Below are positions 17,701 to 26,294 of a stretch of 64,000 nt of DNA, piece by piece (position 1 is the stretch's first letter; every line of letters begins with the position of its first letter). Source of the DNA: Natrinema sp046097095. GTDB lineage: Archaea; Halobacteriota; Halobacteria; Halobacteriales; Natrialbaceae. The notes below the pieces were generated by a model. The model had not been told where the DNA came from, searched no databases, and saw nothing but the letters and a program-made list of their open reading frames with translations. Both the position numbers and the translations under genes were made by a program. The stretch covers positions 1,674,001-1,738,000 of the forward strand of contig NZ_CP175698.1 of the NCBI RefSeq assembly GCF_046097095.1, written 5' to 3'.

Positions 17701-18397
17701 CGACCCGCTCGAGATCGCGAAAGCCCGAGACCTCCTCGTCGCCAGTGGCCTCGCCGTCGAGCATGATCGGCATGTGTTTCGCGATGAACTTCGTCTCCTT
17801 GTCCTTCGGCGTGTACTGGAGGCCAGTCTCCTTGTCGTACAGCGAGATCTCTTCGGCGTAGCGCTCGGTCTCGTCGTCGCGGGCGTCGTAGGACTCGAGG
17901 CCGACGAGTGCACGGGTGTAGTCTGCGACCAGTACCGACAGCGCCTGTGCGGTCCCGCCGGCCGAGCGGATCGGACCGGCGTAGTAGACGTTGACGAACT
18001 CCGTCCCGTCGTCGTTTTCGAGGATCTCGACCTTGTCGATCCCCTCGATGGGAGCAGCGACGACCCCCTCGGTCAGCAGGGCGACCGCGGTCCGGACCGC
18101 GCCCTCGACTTTGCCCGCTTTCGTCTCGTAATCGCCGACGCGGCCCTCGGCGAAGTCCTCCGCGAGTTCGAGCGCGGCCTCCTCGCGGCTCATCTCCCCC
18201 TCGAGTTCGCGGACGCGCTCGGCGACACCGTCGATCCCGAGGATGTTCTCGACGCGGTCGGCCATGTCCTTGGCGACCGGAATCTCGACCTCGGGTTTCG
18301 GATCGCCGCCCCGTTCTTTGGCCCGCTCGGCCACGTCGAACGCCTCGTCGAGCTGTGACTCGAGGCGTTCGAAGTAGCGCTCGTCTTCGGCCCGCAT
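14759..18397 (-). CDS. polC: DNA polymerase D large subunit DP2
   Basis: Catalytic subunit of the euryarchaeal replicative polymerase PolD; it pairs with the DP1 exonuclease subunit, which is not in this window. The 1212-residue protein has the catalytic motif NCDGDED at about residue 963, preceded by the conserved GMAPHTSAATVGRVIGFT segment. A multi-cysteine zinc region lies at about 715-765 (CESCG, CPDCD, CDRCE) and a C-terminal zinc finger at about 1131-1155 (CLDCGEKF, CRECGG). An acidic low-complexity insertion occupies about 279-316. No intein interrupts the catalytic segment. The ATG at 18397 matches the family start RAEDERYFERLESQLDEAF. Confidence 0.97.
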   Translation of the reverse strand: MRAEDERYFERLESQLDEAFDVAERAKERGGDPKPEVEIPVAKDMADRVENILGIDGVAERVRELEGEMSREEAALELAEDFAEGRVGDYETKAGKVEGAVRTAVALLTEGVVAAPIEGIDKVEILENDDGTEFVNVYYAGPIRSAGGTAQALSVLVADYTRALVGLESYDARDDETERYAEEISLYDKETGLQYTPKDKETKFIAKHMPIMLDGEATGDEEVSGFRDLERVDTNSARGGMCLVLAEGIALKAPKIQRYTRNLDEVDWPWLQDLIDGTYYDAGDEESADDGGDTDSDDESEDAADAESAADETDDSNGELAGPPRVDESTKFLRDLIAGRPVFSHPCAKGGFRLRYGRARNHGFATAGVHPAAMHLVDDFLATGTQIKTERPGKAAGVVPVDSIEGPTVKLANGDVRRIDDPEDALEIRNGVEEILDLGEYLVNYGEFVENNHPLAPASYTDEWWIQDLAAAGADTQALEDDPRIDLEHPDAEDALEWAREYDAPLHPEYTYLWHDLSVDALCDLAAAVTDGRIEDDGDDSVLVLTYDEAVSDALETIVIEHCQREDEDRIEVDDWRPFVHTLGCHPRRTAADGAALDPDGRESESAIELERTWTRADLSDRARTWGHETEGDNAIEAVNEVAPFRVRERAPTRIGNRMGRPEKSERRDLSPPVHTLFPIGEAGGAQRNVADAAKHAETMSDTPGVVEIGIGRQRCESCGTETFKNRCPDCDARTTPDYRCPDCDQRLEPDDAGRVECDRCEREGTCVEPREIDINDEYRSALESVGERENAFDILKGVKGLTSTNKIPEPIEKGILRAKHDVSAFKDGTVRYDMTDLPVTSVRASELDIDVGQLQALGYETDIHGEPLTHEDQLVELKVQDIVLSDGAAEHMLQTADFIDDLLEQYYGLEPFHEFDDRQDLVGELVFGMAPHTSAATVGRVIGFTSAAVGYAHPYFHAAKRRNCDGDEDCVMLLLDGLLNFSKSFLPDQRGGKMDAPLVMSSRIDPSEIDDEAHNMDVVSQYPREFYLATREQADPGDVDVEIAEENLGTDLEYTGFEHTHDTTDIAMGPDLSAYKTLGSMMDKMDAQLELSRKLEAVDETDVAERVIEYHFLPDLIGNLRAFARQETRCLDCGEKFRRMPLTGDCRECGGRVNLTVHKGSVNKYMQTAIQVAEEYDCRPYTKQRLEVLERSLESIFENDKNKQSGIEDFM

Positions 18398-18398
18398 G

Positions 18399-18818
18399 TC
18401 AGAGCCAGAGATCCAGTTCGGTCTCCTCGTCGTATTCACGTTCGAGAGGCTCCTCGAAAACGCGCATGTGGACCTCGCCGGCCCAGACCGTCGCCTCGTT
18501 CAGATGGCCGGCGACCGTCTCGCCGTCGGGCCCCGAGAGGACCGCGTGCGTGTGAGCAAACCGCTCACCCTCGAGCCACGACACGTTCCCGGTACAGCCG
18601 GCGACCTCGAGCGGTTCGTCGAACTCGATCGGGTGGTACTCACAGGTGTCCTGATCGTAGAACCACAGTTCGGCGTCCTGGACCGCGCCTAGGGCGGTAA
18701 ACCAGGCGGCGTCTGCCTCGACCGCGTCCGCGAGCGCCTCGACCTCGGCCCGCCAGTCGGCTCCCGTCTCGAGGCGAGCAACGTACTCCTCAGTGGGTTC
18801 GACGGCTCGATAGTTCAT
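18399..18818 (-). CDS. PPC (DUF296) domain protein
   Basis: A 139-residue single-domain PPC/DUF296 protein, the domain found in plant AT-hook proteins and as stand-alone trimers in prokaryotes, often called DNA-binding. Recognisable elements are AAWFTALGAVQDAELWFYD, the HTHAVLSGPDGETVAGHL segment with the conserved histidines, and EVHMRVFEEPLEREYDEETELDLW. It ends 1 nt before polC begins, so the two are probably one transcription unit reading leftward, which hints at a replication- or chromatin-linked role but does not prove it. Confidence 0.88.
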   Translation of the reverse strand: MNYRAVEPTEEYVARLETGADWRAEVEALADAVEADAAWFTALGAVQDAELWFYDQDTCEYHPIEFDEPLEVAGCTGNVSWLEGERFAHTHAVLSGPDGETVAGHLNEATVWAGEVHMRVFEEPLEREYDEETELDLWL

Positions 18819-19083
18819 ACGACACACCAGTATCTGCCGGTAGAAAAAGTCCCGCGTTCGGCCACGGTAACTGGCTCATGATACCACACCACGCAATAGT
18901 GCGAACTGATGGCCATAAACAGTAGCCAATGGATTCGTTTGCCCGTTAGAGCACAGAATAGCGCCAGATAGTCCAACTTCGTCGAAGTATTGAACGAATA
19001 TGTGAATATTAACCCAACTATCCAACAGTAAATGGACCATATATCAAAAGTTATAAGGGAGAGTCCATGGGACGTGTTACGGT

Positions 19084-20670
19084 ATGTCACAGAATGTGGC
19101 AAAAATTACCAGGCGGCGACTCCTCGGCACGGGAGCTGCCGTCTCCGCGTCAGTGATCGCAGGGTGTATCGGTGGCGGCGGTGGGTCCGGAAACAACGAT
19201 CGGTTCCACTTCACGCAGGAGCAATCGCGCGAGGAACAGTTCGACCCGGTCGTTTCGAACGACGCATATAGCTTTCAGGTGGTTCAGCTCGTCTTCGACG
19301 GGCTCTACGAGTACGGCGAGAACCTCGAGTTACAGCCGAAACTCGCGACCGGGCCGCCGACGGTCGAGCGCGAGGGAACGCGGTTCATTTTCGAGCTCGA
19401 GCAGGGTGCGACGTTCCACAACGGGGACGAGGTGACCGCCGAAGACGTCGAACACTCGTTCGTCGCGCCCGTCGAGGAGGAGACGGAGAACGCCTCCGAG
19501 TACGACATGATTGAAACCACCGAGGTCATCGACGACTCACAGCTGCAGGTCGACCTCGGGGAGCAGCCGTACGGCCCGTTCGAACTCGCGACGATGGGCG
19601 TCACGGTGGTCTCGAAGAGCGTTCGAACCGAGGATCGGGACGCGTATAACACGAATCCGGTCGGCTCCGGCCCGTTTACGTTCGCCGAATTGCAGGAAAA
19701 CGAGTACGTCGACCTAAAACGCAACGACGACTACTGGGACGACCTCGAGCCGAACGTTCCCAGCGTCCGCTTCGTCGCCCACGACGACAACGCGGGCCGG
19801 GTCTCCGACATCAGAGCGGGGAACACCGACGCCATCGCGGGGATTCCGAACGACGATTGGAGTGTCCTCAAGAACGAGCAGGGCGTCACGCTTCACTCGG
19901 CAGAGAGTCCGACGTTCATGTACATGGCCTTCAACTGCAACGAGGGCCCGACGACCAACCCGCAGGTGCGGAAGGCGATCGCCCACTCGTTTTCGATGTC
20001 GGATTTCATCGAGTCGAACGCGGGAAACGTGACCTCGCCGATGTACAGCCCGATCCCGCCGGTTGTCAACGAAGTCTGGGGGTTCCCGGAAGACGAGTAC
20101 AAGGGCATGCTGCCGTCGTACGATCCCGATCAGGCCCAGTCGCTGCTCGACCAACACGCGCCCCAGGGCTTCGCGCCGACGATCATCACGCCGGAGGGAA
20201 TCCGCGCACAACTCGCCGAGCGAATCGCCACTCGGTTGGACGAGATCGGCTACGGGGCCAACGTGGAGGTGCTCGACTTCGCGACGCTCGTCGAGAAGTA
20301 CACCACCGGGAAGGCCAGCGACTATCACATGTACCTACTGGGGTGGACCGGCGGTCCCGACCCCGACTACTACCTCTACCCGCTCTTCCACGAGAGTCAG
20401 GCGGGGACGAATCAGGGCCACTACTACGGCGGGAGCGACGGGTTCCACCAGGCGATCGCCGAAGGCCGCAACTCGGCCGGCCAAGAGAAGCGCTACGACA
20501 TCTACGAGCCCGTCATCCGGGAGATCGTCCAGCAGTTGCCCGTATTGCCGGCGTTCACCCAAGACAACACGATGGCCTCGCGCGACTACGTCTCCGGCCT
20601 CCAGGCGCATCCGGAGGTGACGCGAAACCCGACCCTCGTCGCGGAGTACACGAACGTCTCGCTCGAGTGA
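19084..20670 (+). CDS. Peptide/nickel-type ABC transporter substrate-binding lipoprotein
   Basis: A 528-residue family-5 extracytoplasmic solute-binding protein. The N-terminus carries a twin-arginine signal (ITRRRLLGTGAAVSAS) and a lipobox (VIAGC), followed by a Gly linker, so it is exported folded and lipid-anchored outside the membrane. The mature part shows the family signature around TFHNGDEVTAEDVEHSF and GSGPFTFAELQENEYVDL. First gene of a complete dpp/opp-type operon. A TATA-like AGTTATAAG is about 30 nt upstream. The ligand could be a peptide or another small compound; sequence alone does not decide. Confidence 0.93.
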   Translation: MSQNVAKITRRRLLGTGAAVSASVIAGCIGGGGGSGNNDRFHFTQEQSREEQFDPVVSNDAYSFQVVQLVFDGLYEYGENLELQPKLATGPPTVEREGTRFIFELEQGATFHNGDEVTAEDVEHSFVAPVEEETENASEYDMIETTEVIDDSQLQVDLGEQPYGPFELATMGVTVVSKSVRTEDRDAYNTNPVGSGPFTFAELQENEYVDLKRNDDYWDDLEPNVPSVRFVAHDDNAGRVSDIRAGNTDAIAGIPNDDWSVLKNEQGVTLHSAESPTFMYMAFNCNEGPTTNPQVRKAIAHSFSMSDFIESNAGNVTSPMYSPIPPVVNEVWGFPEDEYKGMLPSYDPDQAQSLLDQHAPQGFAPTIITPEGIRAQLAERIATRLDEIGYGANVEVLDFATLVEKYTTGKASDYHMYLLGWTGGPDPDYYLYPLFHESQAGTNQGHYYGGSDGFHQAIAEGRNSAGQEKRYDIYEPVIREIVQQLPVLPAFTQDNTMASRDYVSGLQAHPEVTRNPTLVAEYTNVSLE

Positions 20671-20785
20671 CGGCATTCGCTCGAGCGATCTCCCCGATCG
20701 AGGCGTCGAACGAGTTTGCCGACCCGACAGCGGCGACGGCGACTCGAGACGAACGCGACGAGATACCAGACCAATTCGCGGATCA

Positions 20786-21787
20786 ATGAAACTGCTCAAA
20801 TACGCGACGTACAGACTCTTGCAGGCGATTCCGGTCCTGATTGGGATCTCCGTCATCACGTTCCTGCTCGCGAACCTGGGGCCGGGCGATCCAGTCAGTC
20901 TGATGCTCCAGGGCCAGGAACACAGCGAGGAACTGGTCAGGGCAATCGAACGGAAGTACGGACTCGATCGACCGTTACACGAACGCTACCTGACGTATAT
21001 GGGCGGCCTGCTCCGAGGTGATCTCGGGCAGAGCATCTACTACGAACGGCCGGTGGCCGCCCTGATGATCGACCGGCTCGGGCCGACGCTCCTGTTGGTC
21101 CTGTCGGCGTACGCGTTCGCGCTGGTGACGGCGATCCCGCTCGGGATCGTCGCTGCCGACCGGCGCAACGACCCGGCCGATCACGCCTCGCGGATCACCG
21201 CGCTTATCGGCGTCAGCACCCCGTCCTTTTGGATCGGGATTGTCCTAATCCTGATATTCGCGGTGAAACTCGGCTGGCTCCCCTCGAGCGGGCTGGTCTA
21301 CCCGTGGCGACCGCCCAGTTCCTACCGGGGAATCGACGGCCGGCTCGAGTTGTACTACCAGACGGTACGACACCTCTTGTTGCCGATGATCGCACTGGGG
21401 ACGCTGCAGATGGCGACGATCATGCGCGTCGAGCGCACGCAGATGATCGAGTCGCTGCAGGGCGAGTATGTCAAGTTAGCGCGGGCCTACGGCGTGCCCG
21501 AGCGGACGATTCTACGAAAGCACGCCTTCCAGGTGGCCCAGCTGCCGATCATCACCATCATCGGCCTCAACCTGTCGACGGCGCTGGGCGGTGCGGTGCT
21601 GGTCGAGACGGTGTTCAACATCAACGGGATGGGACAGCTGTTCGTCAACGCGATCCAGCAGAACGACTACCAGCTCGTGATGGGCGTCACGATGATGCTC
21701 GGCGTCCTATTCGTGGTCGGCGTCATCATCACCGACATCTCGTATGCGTACGTCGACCCGCGAGTCACCTACGGAGAGCGAGAGTAA
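20786..21787 (+). CDS. ABC transporter permease, DppB type
   Basis: A 333-residue inner-membrane permease with about six transmembrane segments, starting with RLLQAIPVLIGISVITFLL. The EAA-type coupling motif for the ATPases is near residue 225 (YVKLARAYGVPERTILRKHAF). The conserved PGDP (LGPGDPVSLM) and GGLLRGDLGQS segments identify the DppB/OppB class. It follows the binding protein after 115 nt and directly precedes the second permease (2 nt gap). Confidence 0.94.
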   Translation: MKLLKYATYRLLQAIPVLIGISVITFLLANLGPGDPVSLMLQGQEHSEELVRAIERKYGLDRPLHERYLTYMGGLLRGDLGQSIYYERPVAALMIDRLGPTLLLVLSAYAFALVTAIPLGIVAADRRNDPADHASRITALIGVSTPSFWIGIVLILIFAVKLGWLPSSGLVYPWRPPSSYRGIDGRLELYYQTVRHLLLPMIALGTLQMATIMRVERTQMIESLQGEYVKLARAYGVPERTILRKHAFQVAQLPIITIIGLNLSTALGGAVLVETVFNINGMGQLFVNAIQQNDYQLVMGVTMMLGVLFVVGVIITDISYAYVDPRVTYGERE

Positions 21788-21789
21788 CC

Positions 21790-22833
21790 ATGGCAATCGG
21801 CGACTCACACTACGACGGCGATCGAGACTCGGCGACCGGCGGTGCGGCGGCCGAAGACGAGGTCGAGGCGCGCGTCGGCTGGCGTCACACCGTCGCGCAG
21901 ATTCGACGAGACACGACGGCGCGCTGGGGGCTGTACATCGTCGCGACCGTCCTGTTCGTCGCGGTCTACGCGTTCGTGGACAGCCACCTCTCGGTGCTCA
22001 CGTTCGGGCGGCTGTCGGATTTCACGTTCGCGAAACTCCTCCCGATCTTCGACCATCCGACGCACATTCCGGACCCAGGCGAGGGAACGCAGCACATGCC
22101 GCCGTATTTCCCGCTGGCCGAACAGCCCTGGAACCCGTTACCGGCAGGCGGCACGCTCGAGCACCCCCTCGGAACTGACAGTACCGGGCGGGACTACTTC
22201 ACCAGAATCGTCTACGGGACGCAGGTGTCGGTGTTCGTCGGGCTGATCTCGACGTTCATCGGGCTCTCCGGTGGGACGGTCGTCGGCGCGGTCGCCGGCT
22301 ACTACGGCGGCCGAGTCGACGACACGCTGATGCGGCTCGTCGAGACGATCTACGCGATCCCGCCGCTGATCCTGATCATTGTCTTTACCGTCTTCGTTGG
22401 CGGGGCGAACATCTGGTATGCAGTGCTCGGCGTCGGGATCGCGTTCGTGCCCGTCTTCGCCCGCATCATCCGCAGTCGGGTCCTGAGCATCCGCGAGATG
22501 GACTACATCGAGGCGGCTCGAGCGGCCGGCGTGAAAGACCGACACATCATCATGCGACACGTCGTCCCGAACAGCTTCGCGCCGGTGTTGGTGTACGCGA
22601 CGCTGCAGATCGGCGTGACGATCCTCATCGTGGCCGGGCTCTCGTTCCTCGGCTACGGCGCACAGCCGCCGACCCCGGACTGGGGTGCGATGCTCCAGAC
22701 CGCACACGGCTACATGCACTCGAACGTCTGGCTCTCGATCTGGCCGGGGCTGGCGATCATGATCACCATCATGGGCTTCAACCTGTTCGGCGACGGCCTG
22801 CAGGACGCCCTCGATCCGCGAATCGACGACTGA
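21790..22833 (+). CDS. ABC transporter permease, DppC type
   Basis: A 347-residue partner permease. The acidic cytoplasmic N-terminus (about 40 residues) is followed by the first helix near residue 52, a long extracytoplasmic loop, the DppC signature HPLGTDSTGRDYFTRIVYG near 125, and the coupling helix YIEAARAAGVKDRHIIMRHV near 240. The start at 21790 comes 2 nt after the DppB stop; a much longer upstream frame is ruled out because it lies within dppB. With DppB it forms the membrane channel. Confidence 0.94.
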   Translation: MAIGDSHYDGDRDSATGGAAAEDEVEARVGWRHTVAQIRRDTTARWGLYIVATVLFVAVYAFVDSHLSVLTFGRLSDFTFAKLLPIFDHPTHIPDPGEGTQHMPPYFPLAEQPWNPLPAGGTLEHPLGTDSTGRDYFTRIVYGTQVSVFVGLISTFIGLSGGTVVGAVAGYYGGRVDDTLMRLVETIYAIPPLILIIVFTVFVGGANIWYAVLGVGIAFVPVFARIIRSRVLSIREMDYIEAARAAGVKDRHIIMRHVVPNSFAPVLVYATLQIGVTILIVAGLSFLGYGAQPPTPDWGAMLQTAHGYMHSNVWLSIWPGLAIMITIMGFNLFGDGLQDALDPRIDD

Positions 22834-22835
22834 CA

Positions 22836-23999
22836 ATGAGTTCGGAACCACTACTTCACGTCGAGAACCTGAAGACGCAGTTCGAAACGGAAGCCGGAAC
22901 AGTACGCGCCGTCGATGGCATCTCCTTCGATGTCTACGAGGGCGAGATCGTCGGCCTCGTCGGCGAGAGCGGCGCCGGTAAATCGGTCGCCTCGATGAGC
23001 CTCTTGCGCCTCGTCGAGAGTCCCGGCGAGATCGTCGCCGGCGAGATCACCTACAGGGGCGAGACGATCGTCGGCATCGAAGCGGGACCGGACGGCGAGC
23101 CCCGACAGCGGGAGGACGCCCTCTCGAACGAGGCGATCCGGACCCGCATTCGGGGCAACGAGATCGCGGTGATCTTTCAGGACCCGATGGAGTCGCTCAA
23201 CCCCGTCTTCACCGTGGGAGGACAGCTCCGGGAGGTCATCGAACTCAACCGCGGCCTGCCCGAAGACGAGGCCCGCGCGGAGGCGATCGACATGCTCCGC
23301 GAGGTCGGCATCCCCGACCCCGAGCAGCGCTACGAGGAGTACCCCCACCAGTTCTCCGGCGGAATGCGCCAGCGCGTGCTCATCGCGATGGCGCTTTCCT
23401 GCGAGCCGAGCCTGATCATCGCCGACGAACCGACGACGGCCCTAGACGTGACGGTGGAGGGCCAGATCCTCGACCTCGTCGACGACCTTCAGGCGAAATA
23501 CGGGACGAGCTTCATCTGGGTCACCCACGATCTGGGCGTCGTCGCCGAGATCTGTGACCGGGTCAACGTCATGTACTTAGGCGAGATCGTCGAGCAAGCG
23601 CCCGTCGACGAACTGTTCTATGACACCAAACACCCCTACACGAACGCCCTGCTGAACTCGATCCCCCGGCCCGATCAGACCGTCGACGACCTCGAGCCGA
23701 TCGCGGGCGTGATGCCCGAGGCCATAACCCCGCCGTCGGGCTGTCGGTTCCACCCGCGCTGTCCCGACGCGCACGAGGCCTGCAAGCGGGTCCATCCCGA
23801 AACGAGGATCGTCGCCGACGCCGACGGCCAGCCCCACCGCGCGGCCTGCGTGAAACACGACGCGTTCGATGTCGAGTACGACAGGAGCCCGCCGCTCGAG
23901 GGGGCGACGGCCGAGAAGAGCCGGCAGACGGTCGAGCCGGAGTCGGAACTCGCGGCCAATCCGGTCGCGGACGACAGCGGAGGTGAGGACGGTGAGTAG
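22836..23999 (+). CDS. ABC transporter ATP-binding protein, DppD type
   Basis: A 387-residue ATPase with Walker A GESGAGKS (near 48), Q-loop FQDPMESLNP, signature FSGGMRQR (near 172), Walker B LIIADEPTTALD and H-loop WVTHDLG. The C-terminal oligopeptide-transporter extension has the Cys pattern GCRFHPRCP...C...C (near 300-345), which in related proteins can hold an Fe-S cluster. Starts 2 nt after DppC and overlaps the next ATPase by 8 nt. Confidence 0.95.
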   Translation: MSSEPLLHVENLKTQFETEAGTVRAVDGISFDVYEGEIVGLVGESGAGKSVASMSLLRLVESPGEIVAGEITYRGETIVGIEAGPDGEPRQREDALSNEAIRTRIRGNEIAVIFQDPMESLNPVFTVGGQLREVIELNRGLPEDEARAEAIDMLREVGIPDPEQRYEEYPHQFSGGMRQRVLIAMALSCEPSLIIADEPTTALDVTVEGQILDLVDDLQAKYGTSFIWVTHDLGVVAEICDRVNVMYLGEIVEQAPVDELFYDTKHPYTNALLNSIPRPDQTVDDLEPIAGVMPEAITPPSGCRFHPRCPDAHEACKRVHPETRIVADADGQPHRAACVKHDAFDVEYDRSPPLEGATAEKSRQTVEPESELAANPVADDSGGEDGE

Positions 24000-25329
24000 C
24001 GGCATTCGACTGGACGAAGAACGCAGCGACGAGCGAGCGGGACCGCTGCTCGAACTCGAGGGCGTTACCAAGCACTTCGCCCAGGAGTCGGGGCTGCTGG
24101 CGGGCGTGCAGTTCGATCCCGGTCAGTTCCCGCCGATCAGCGTCGACCGCGGCCAGGTCGAGGCCGTCGAGGACGTCTCCCTCGAGATTCGGCCGGGCGA
24201 AACGCTCGGACTGGTCGGCGAGTCGGGCTGTGGCAAGAGCACGCTCGGACGGACGATCCTGCGGCTGCTCGAGCCCACGGAGGGGGACATCTACTTCAAG
24301 GGAGAGAACCTGGCCGACCTCGGCGGAGAGGAGCTGCGCCAGACCCGGTCGGACATGCAGATGATCTTTCAGGACCCGCAGTCGTCGCTCGACCCGCGGA
24401 TGAAAGTCGGCCGGATCATCGAGGAGCCGATGCGGGCCCACGGGATGCTCGACGATGAGGGCCGAGAGGCGCGGGCGAAGGAACTCTTAGAGAAGGTAGG
24501 ACTCGACCCGCGCCACTACAACCGGTATCCCCACGCCTTCTCCGGCGGGCAGCGCCAGCGGATCAACCTCGCACGGGCACTGTCGGTCGATCCGGACTTC
24601 GTCGTCTGCGACGAGCCCGTCTCCTCGCTGGACGTCTCCATTCAGGCGCAGGTGCTGAACACGATGGCGGAGCTTCAGGCGGAGTTCGGCCTCACCTACC
24701 TCTTTATCGCCCACGATCTCTCCGTAATCCGCCACATCTCCGACCGCGTGGCGGTGATGTATCTGGGCCACATCGTCGAACTCGCGGAGAAAGAGGAGCT
24801 GTTCGAAACCCCGCAGCACCCGTATACGCGGGCCTTGCTCGAGTCGATTCCCGTCCCCGATCCGCGAGAAGCGGGGTCCAGAGGGGTACTCCAGGGCGAG
24901 GTGCCGAGCCCGGCCGATCCGCCCTCCGGGTGTCGGTTCCGAACGCGATGTCCGTGCCTCATCGCGCCTGACGAGTACGACTGGGCCGACGGGGAGTGGG
25001 AGCGAACGCGAACGTTCATGCGCGCAGTCAAGCGCCGGACGTTCGAGCCGCTGTCAGCCGCCGAAATCGAAGCCGAGTTCTTCGACGGCGACCCGCCGCA
25101 GGGCGAGGCGGGGTCGATCGTCGCGGAGGCGATCGATCTCGTCGCGACCGATTGCGAGACCGACGGCGACCGCGAGGAAGACGAGACGGTGCAGTGGGAA
25201 GCGGCGACCGACCTGCTGCTCGCGTCCTTCGCCGACCGGAGCGTCTGTGCGCGCGAACGGCCGGCGTACGAACTCGAGTCGGCCGACGGAACGGGCGAAC
25301 GGTTCGCCGCGTGTCACCTGCATCGGTGA
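23992..25329 (+). CDS. ABC transporter ATP-binding protein, DppF type
   Basis: Second ATPase of the transporter, 445 residues from a GTG that overlaps the DppD stop (GTGAGTAG). Walker A GESGCGKST near 77, Q-loop FQDPQSSLDP, signature FSGGQRQR near 182, Walker B FVVCDEPVSSLD. The C-terminal region has the GCRFRTRCPC motif, then an unusually long acidic extension of about 120 residues with two more cysteines. Longer upstream starts were rejected because they read through the DppD tail in an Arg-rich frame. Last gene of the operon. Confidence 0.93.
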   Translation: MSSGIRLDEERSDERAGPLLELEGVTKHFAQESGLLAGVQFDPGQFPPISVDRGQVEAVEDVSLEIRPGETLGLVGESGCGKSTLGRTILRLLEPTEGDIYFKGENLADLGGEELRQTRSDMQMIFQDPQSSLDPRMKVGRIIEEPMRAHGMLDDEGREARAKELLEKVGLDPRHYNRYPHAFSGGQRQRINLARALSVDPDFVVCDEPVSSLDVSIQAQVLNTMAELQAEFGLTYLFIAHDLSVIRHISDRVAVMYLGHIVELAEKEELFETPQHPYTRALLESIPVPDPREAGSRGVLQGEVPSPADPPSGCRFRTRCPCLIAPDEYDWADGEWERTRTFMRAVKRRTFEPLSAAEIEAEFFDGDPPQGEAGSIVAEAIDLVATDCETDGDREEDETVQWEAATDLLLASFADRSVCARERPAYELESADGTGERFAACHLHR

Positions 25330-25532
25330 CCCGGCGAGTATATAATATAAACTATGTTTCGTCCGCCTCCGTCACTCGAGATCCGATAGTGCATGAATCT
25401 GGCCGTATATCGTATTAAGTCGCTCGAGAGTCAGATATCAGGCGACGCCGACTGACACGATCGCACCGTCGAATCAACACGATCTTTCATCTCGAAAATA
25501 CTTATACGTCTCTCGCTCTTCTTTACTCGTGT

Positions 25533-25691
25533 ATGAGTAAGATATTCGCCACCGTCACGGCAGGCACGCAGCGAATCGCGAAAGCGCGACGAACGATCGC
25601 TCACTCCCCAACGTTCGGTGACGATCAGACGCCGGACGAGGACGGCCGCCCTGCGACGCGTATTCCACCCGGTGGCTTCCTCACCGGGTGA
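25533..25691 (+). CDS. Candidate 52-residue small protein
   Basis: Encodes MSKIFATVTAGTQRIAKARR then a charged middle and the end RIPPGGFLTG. A clear TATA-like box (ATACTTATAC, about 25497-25506) lies about 30 nt before the ATG, the spacing seen for other genes here. The N-terminal half could form a basic amphipathic helix; there is no signal peptide or cysteine. No family was recognised. It sits alone between the transporter operon and the HxlR gene. Coding status is inferred from promoter position and codon use only. Confidence 0.45.
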   Translation: MSKIFATVTAGTQRIAKARRTIAHSPTFGDDQTPDEDGRPATRIPPGGFLTG

Positions 25692-25861
25692 GGCGGCGAC
25701 AGATGACCGGCACTCGCAGACGACCGCTCTTTCCTTCCACCGTCCTCGATCACAGTGATCTGACAGCTACCGTTCTGGTCGACCGTCTACCCGCGTAATC
25801 TGTGCACTCCACTGTCGCGTGATGGCGACCGACCGGTATCGGTCTGATCCCGCTCGCGTCG
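25692..25861. other. Intergenic, nothing recognised
   Basis: A 170-bp convergent gap between the small protein and the HxlR gene. No repeat, RNA or promoter was identified. Confidence 0.4.
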
Positions 25862-26218
25862 CTACGCCTCTCGGTCGGCGGCCCACTCGAGCAGCGGCTG
25901 GAGCCGCCGGCAGAGTTCCTCGCCGTCGTCGGTGAGATCGTACTCGACGCGCGGCGGAATCTCCGCGTACTGCTCTCGGTCCAAGTAGCCGGCGTCGACG
26001 AGGTCCTCGAGCCGGTTCGAGAGCGTCGAACTGCTTACGTCCTCGAAGGCGTCCTCGATCTCGCCGTAGCGCGCAGGGCCAATCGCGCCGACGACGCAGA
26101 TCAGTTGCATCGCGTACCGGCGGCTGAGAAGCTCCATCAAGCCGTCGAGTTGGCAGTAGCAGTCGACGTCACAGGGCGAATCGGTCGGCTCGAGTCGGTC
26201 GTCGGCGGATTCGCTCAT
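25862..26218 (-). CDS. HxlR-family winged-helix regulator with N-terminal cysteines
   Basis: A 118-residue transcription factor. The winged helix spans about 25-110 (LMELLSRRYAMQLICVVG, ARYGEIEDAFEDVSSSTLSNRLEDLVDAGYL, RVEYDLTDDGEEL), typical of HxlR. Before it lie C16, C20 and C22, placed where a thiol or metal sensor could sit. It is divergent from the MerB-like gene with ACTTCG/CGAAGT half-sites in between, so it probably regulates itself and that gene. Effector unknown; metal, organomercurial or redox stress are candidates by inference. Confidence 0.88.
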   Translation of the reverse strand: MSESADDRLEPTDSPCDVDCYCQLDGLMELLSRRYAMQLICVVGAIGPARYGEIEDAFEDVSSSTLSNRLEDLVDAGYLDREQYAEIPPRVEYDLTDDGEELCRRLQPLLEWAADREA

Positions 26219-26230
26219 CGCTTTTGGTCA

Positions 26231-26286
26231 CCGAAGTTACTCCGTTACTTCGGACTCGACAGTACAAGTACTTCGCGGCTCGAAGT
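26231..26286. promoter_or_regulatory. Inverted-repeat operator between HxlR gene and merB-like gene
   Basis: Four related half-sites occupy the 76-bp divergent gap: CCGAAGT (26231-26237) and ACTTCGG (26247-26253) form a 7-bp inverted repeat with a 9-nt spacer; ACTTCG (26270-26275) and CGAAGT (26281-26286) form a second with a 5-nt spacer. The GTTACTTCG and CGAAGTAAC contexts recur. The second repeat ends 8 nt before the merB-like ATG, which would suit repression. Confidence 0.6.
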
Positions 26287-26294
26287 AACGGTGT

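Noticed and set aside
18977..18990. CTTCGTCGAAG-type inverted repeat upstream of the transporter operon resembling the HxlR half-sites
   Set aside because: The 6-bp arms with a one-base spacer use a very common word in this GC-rich genome and lack the extended GTTACTTCG context.
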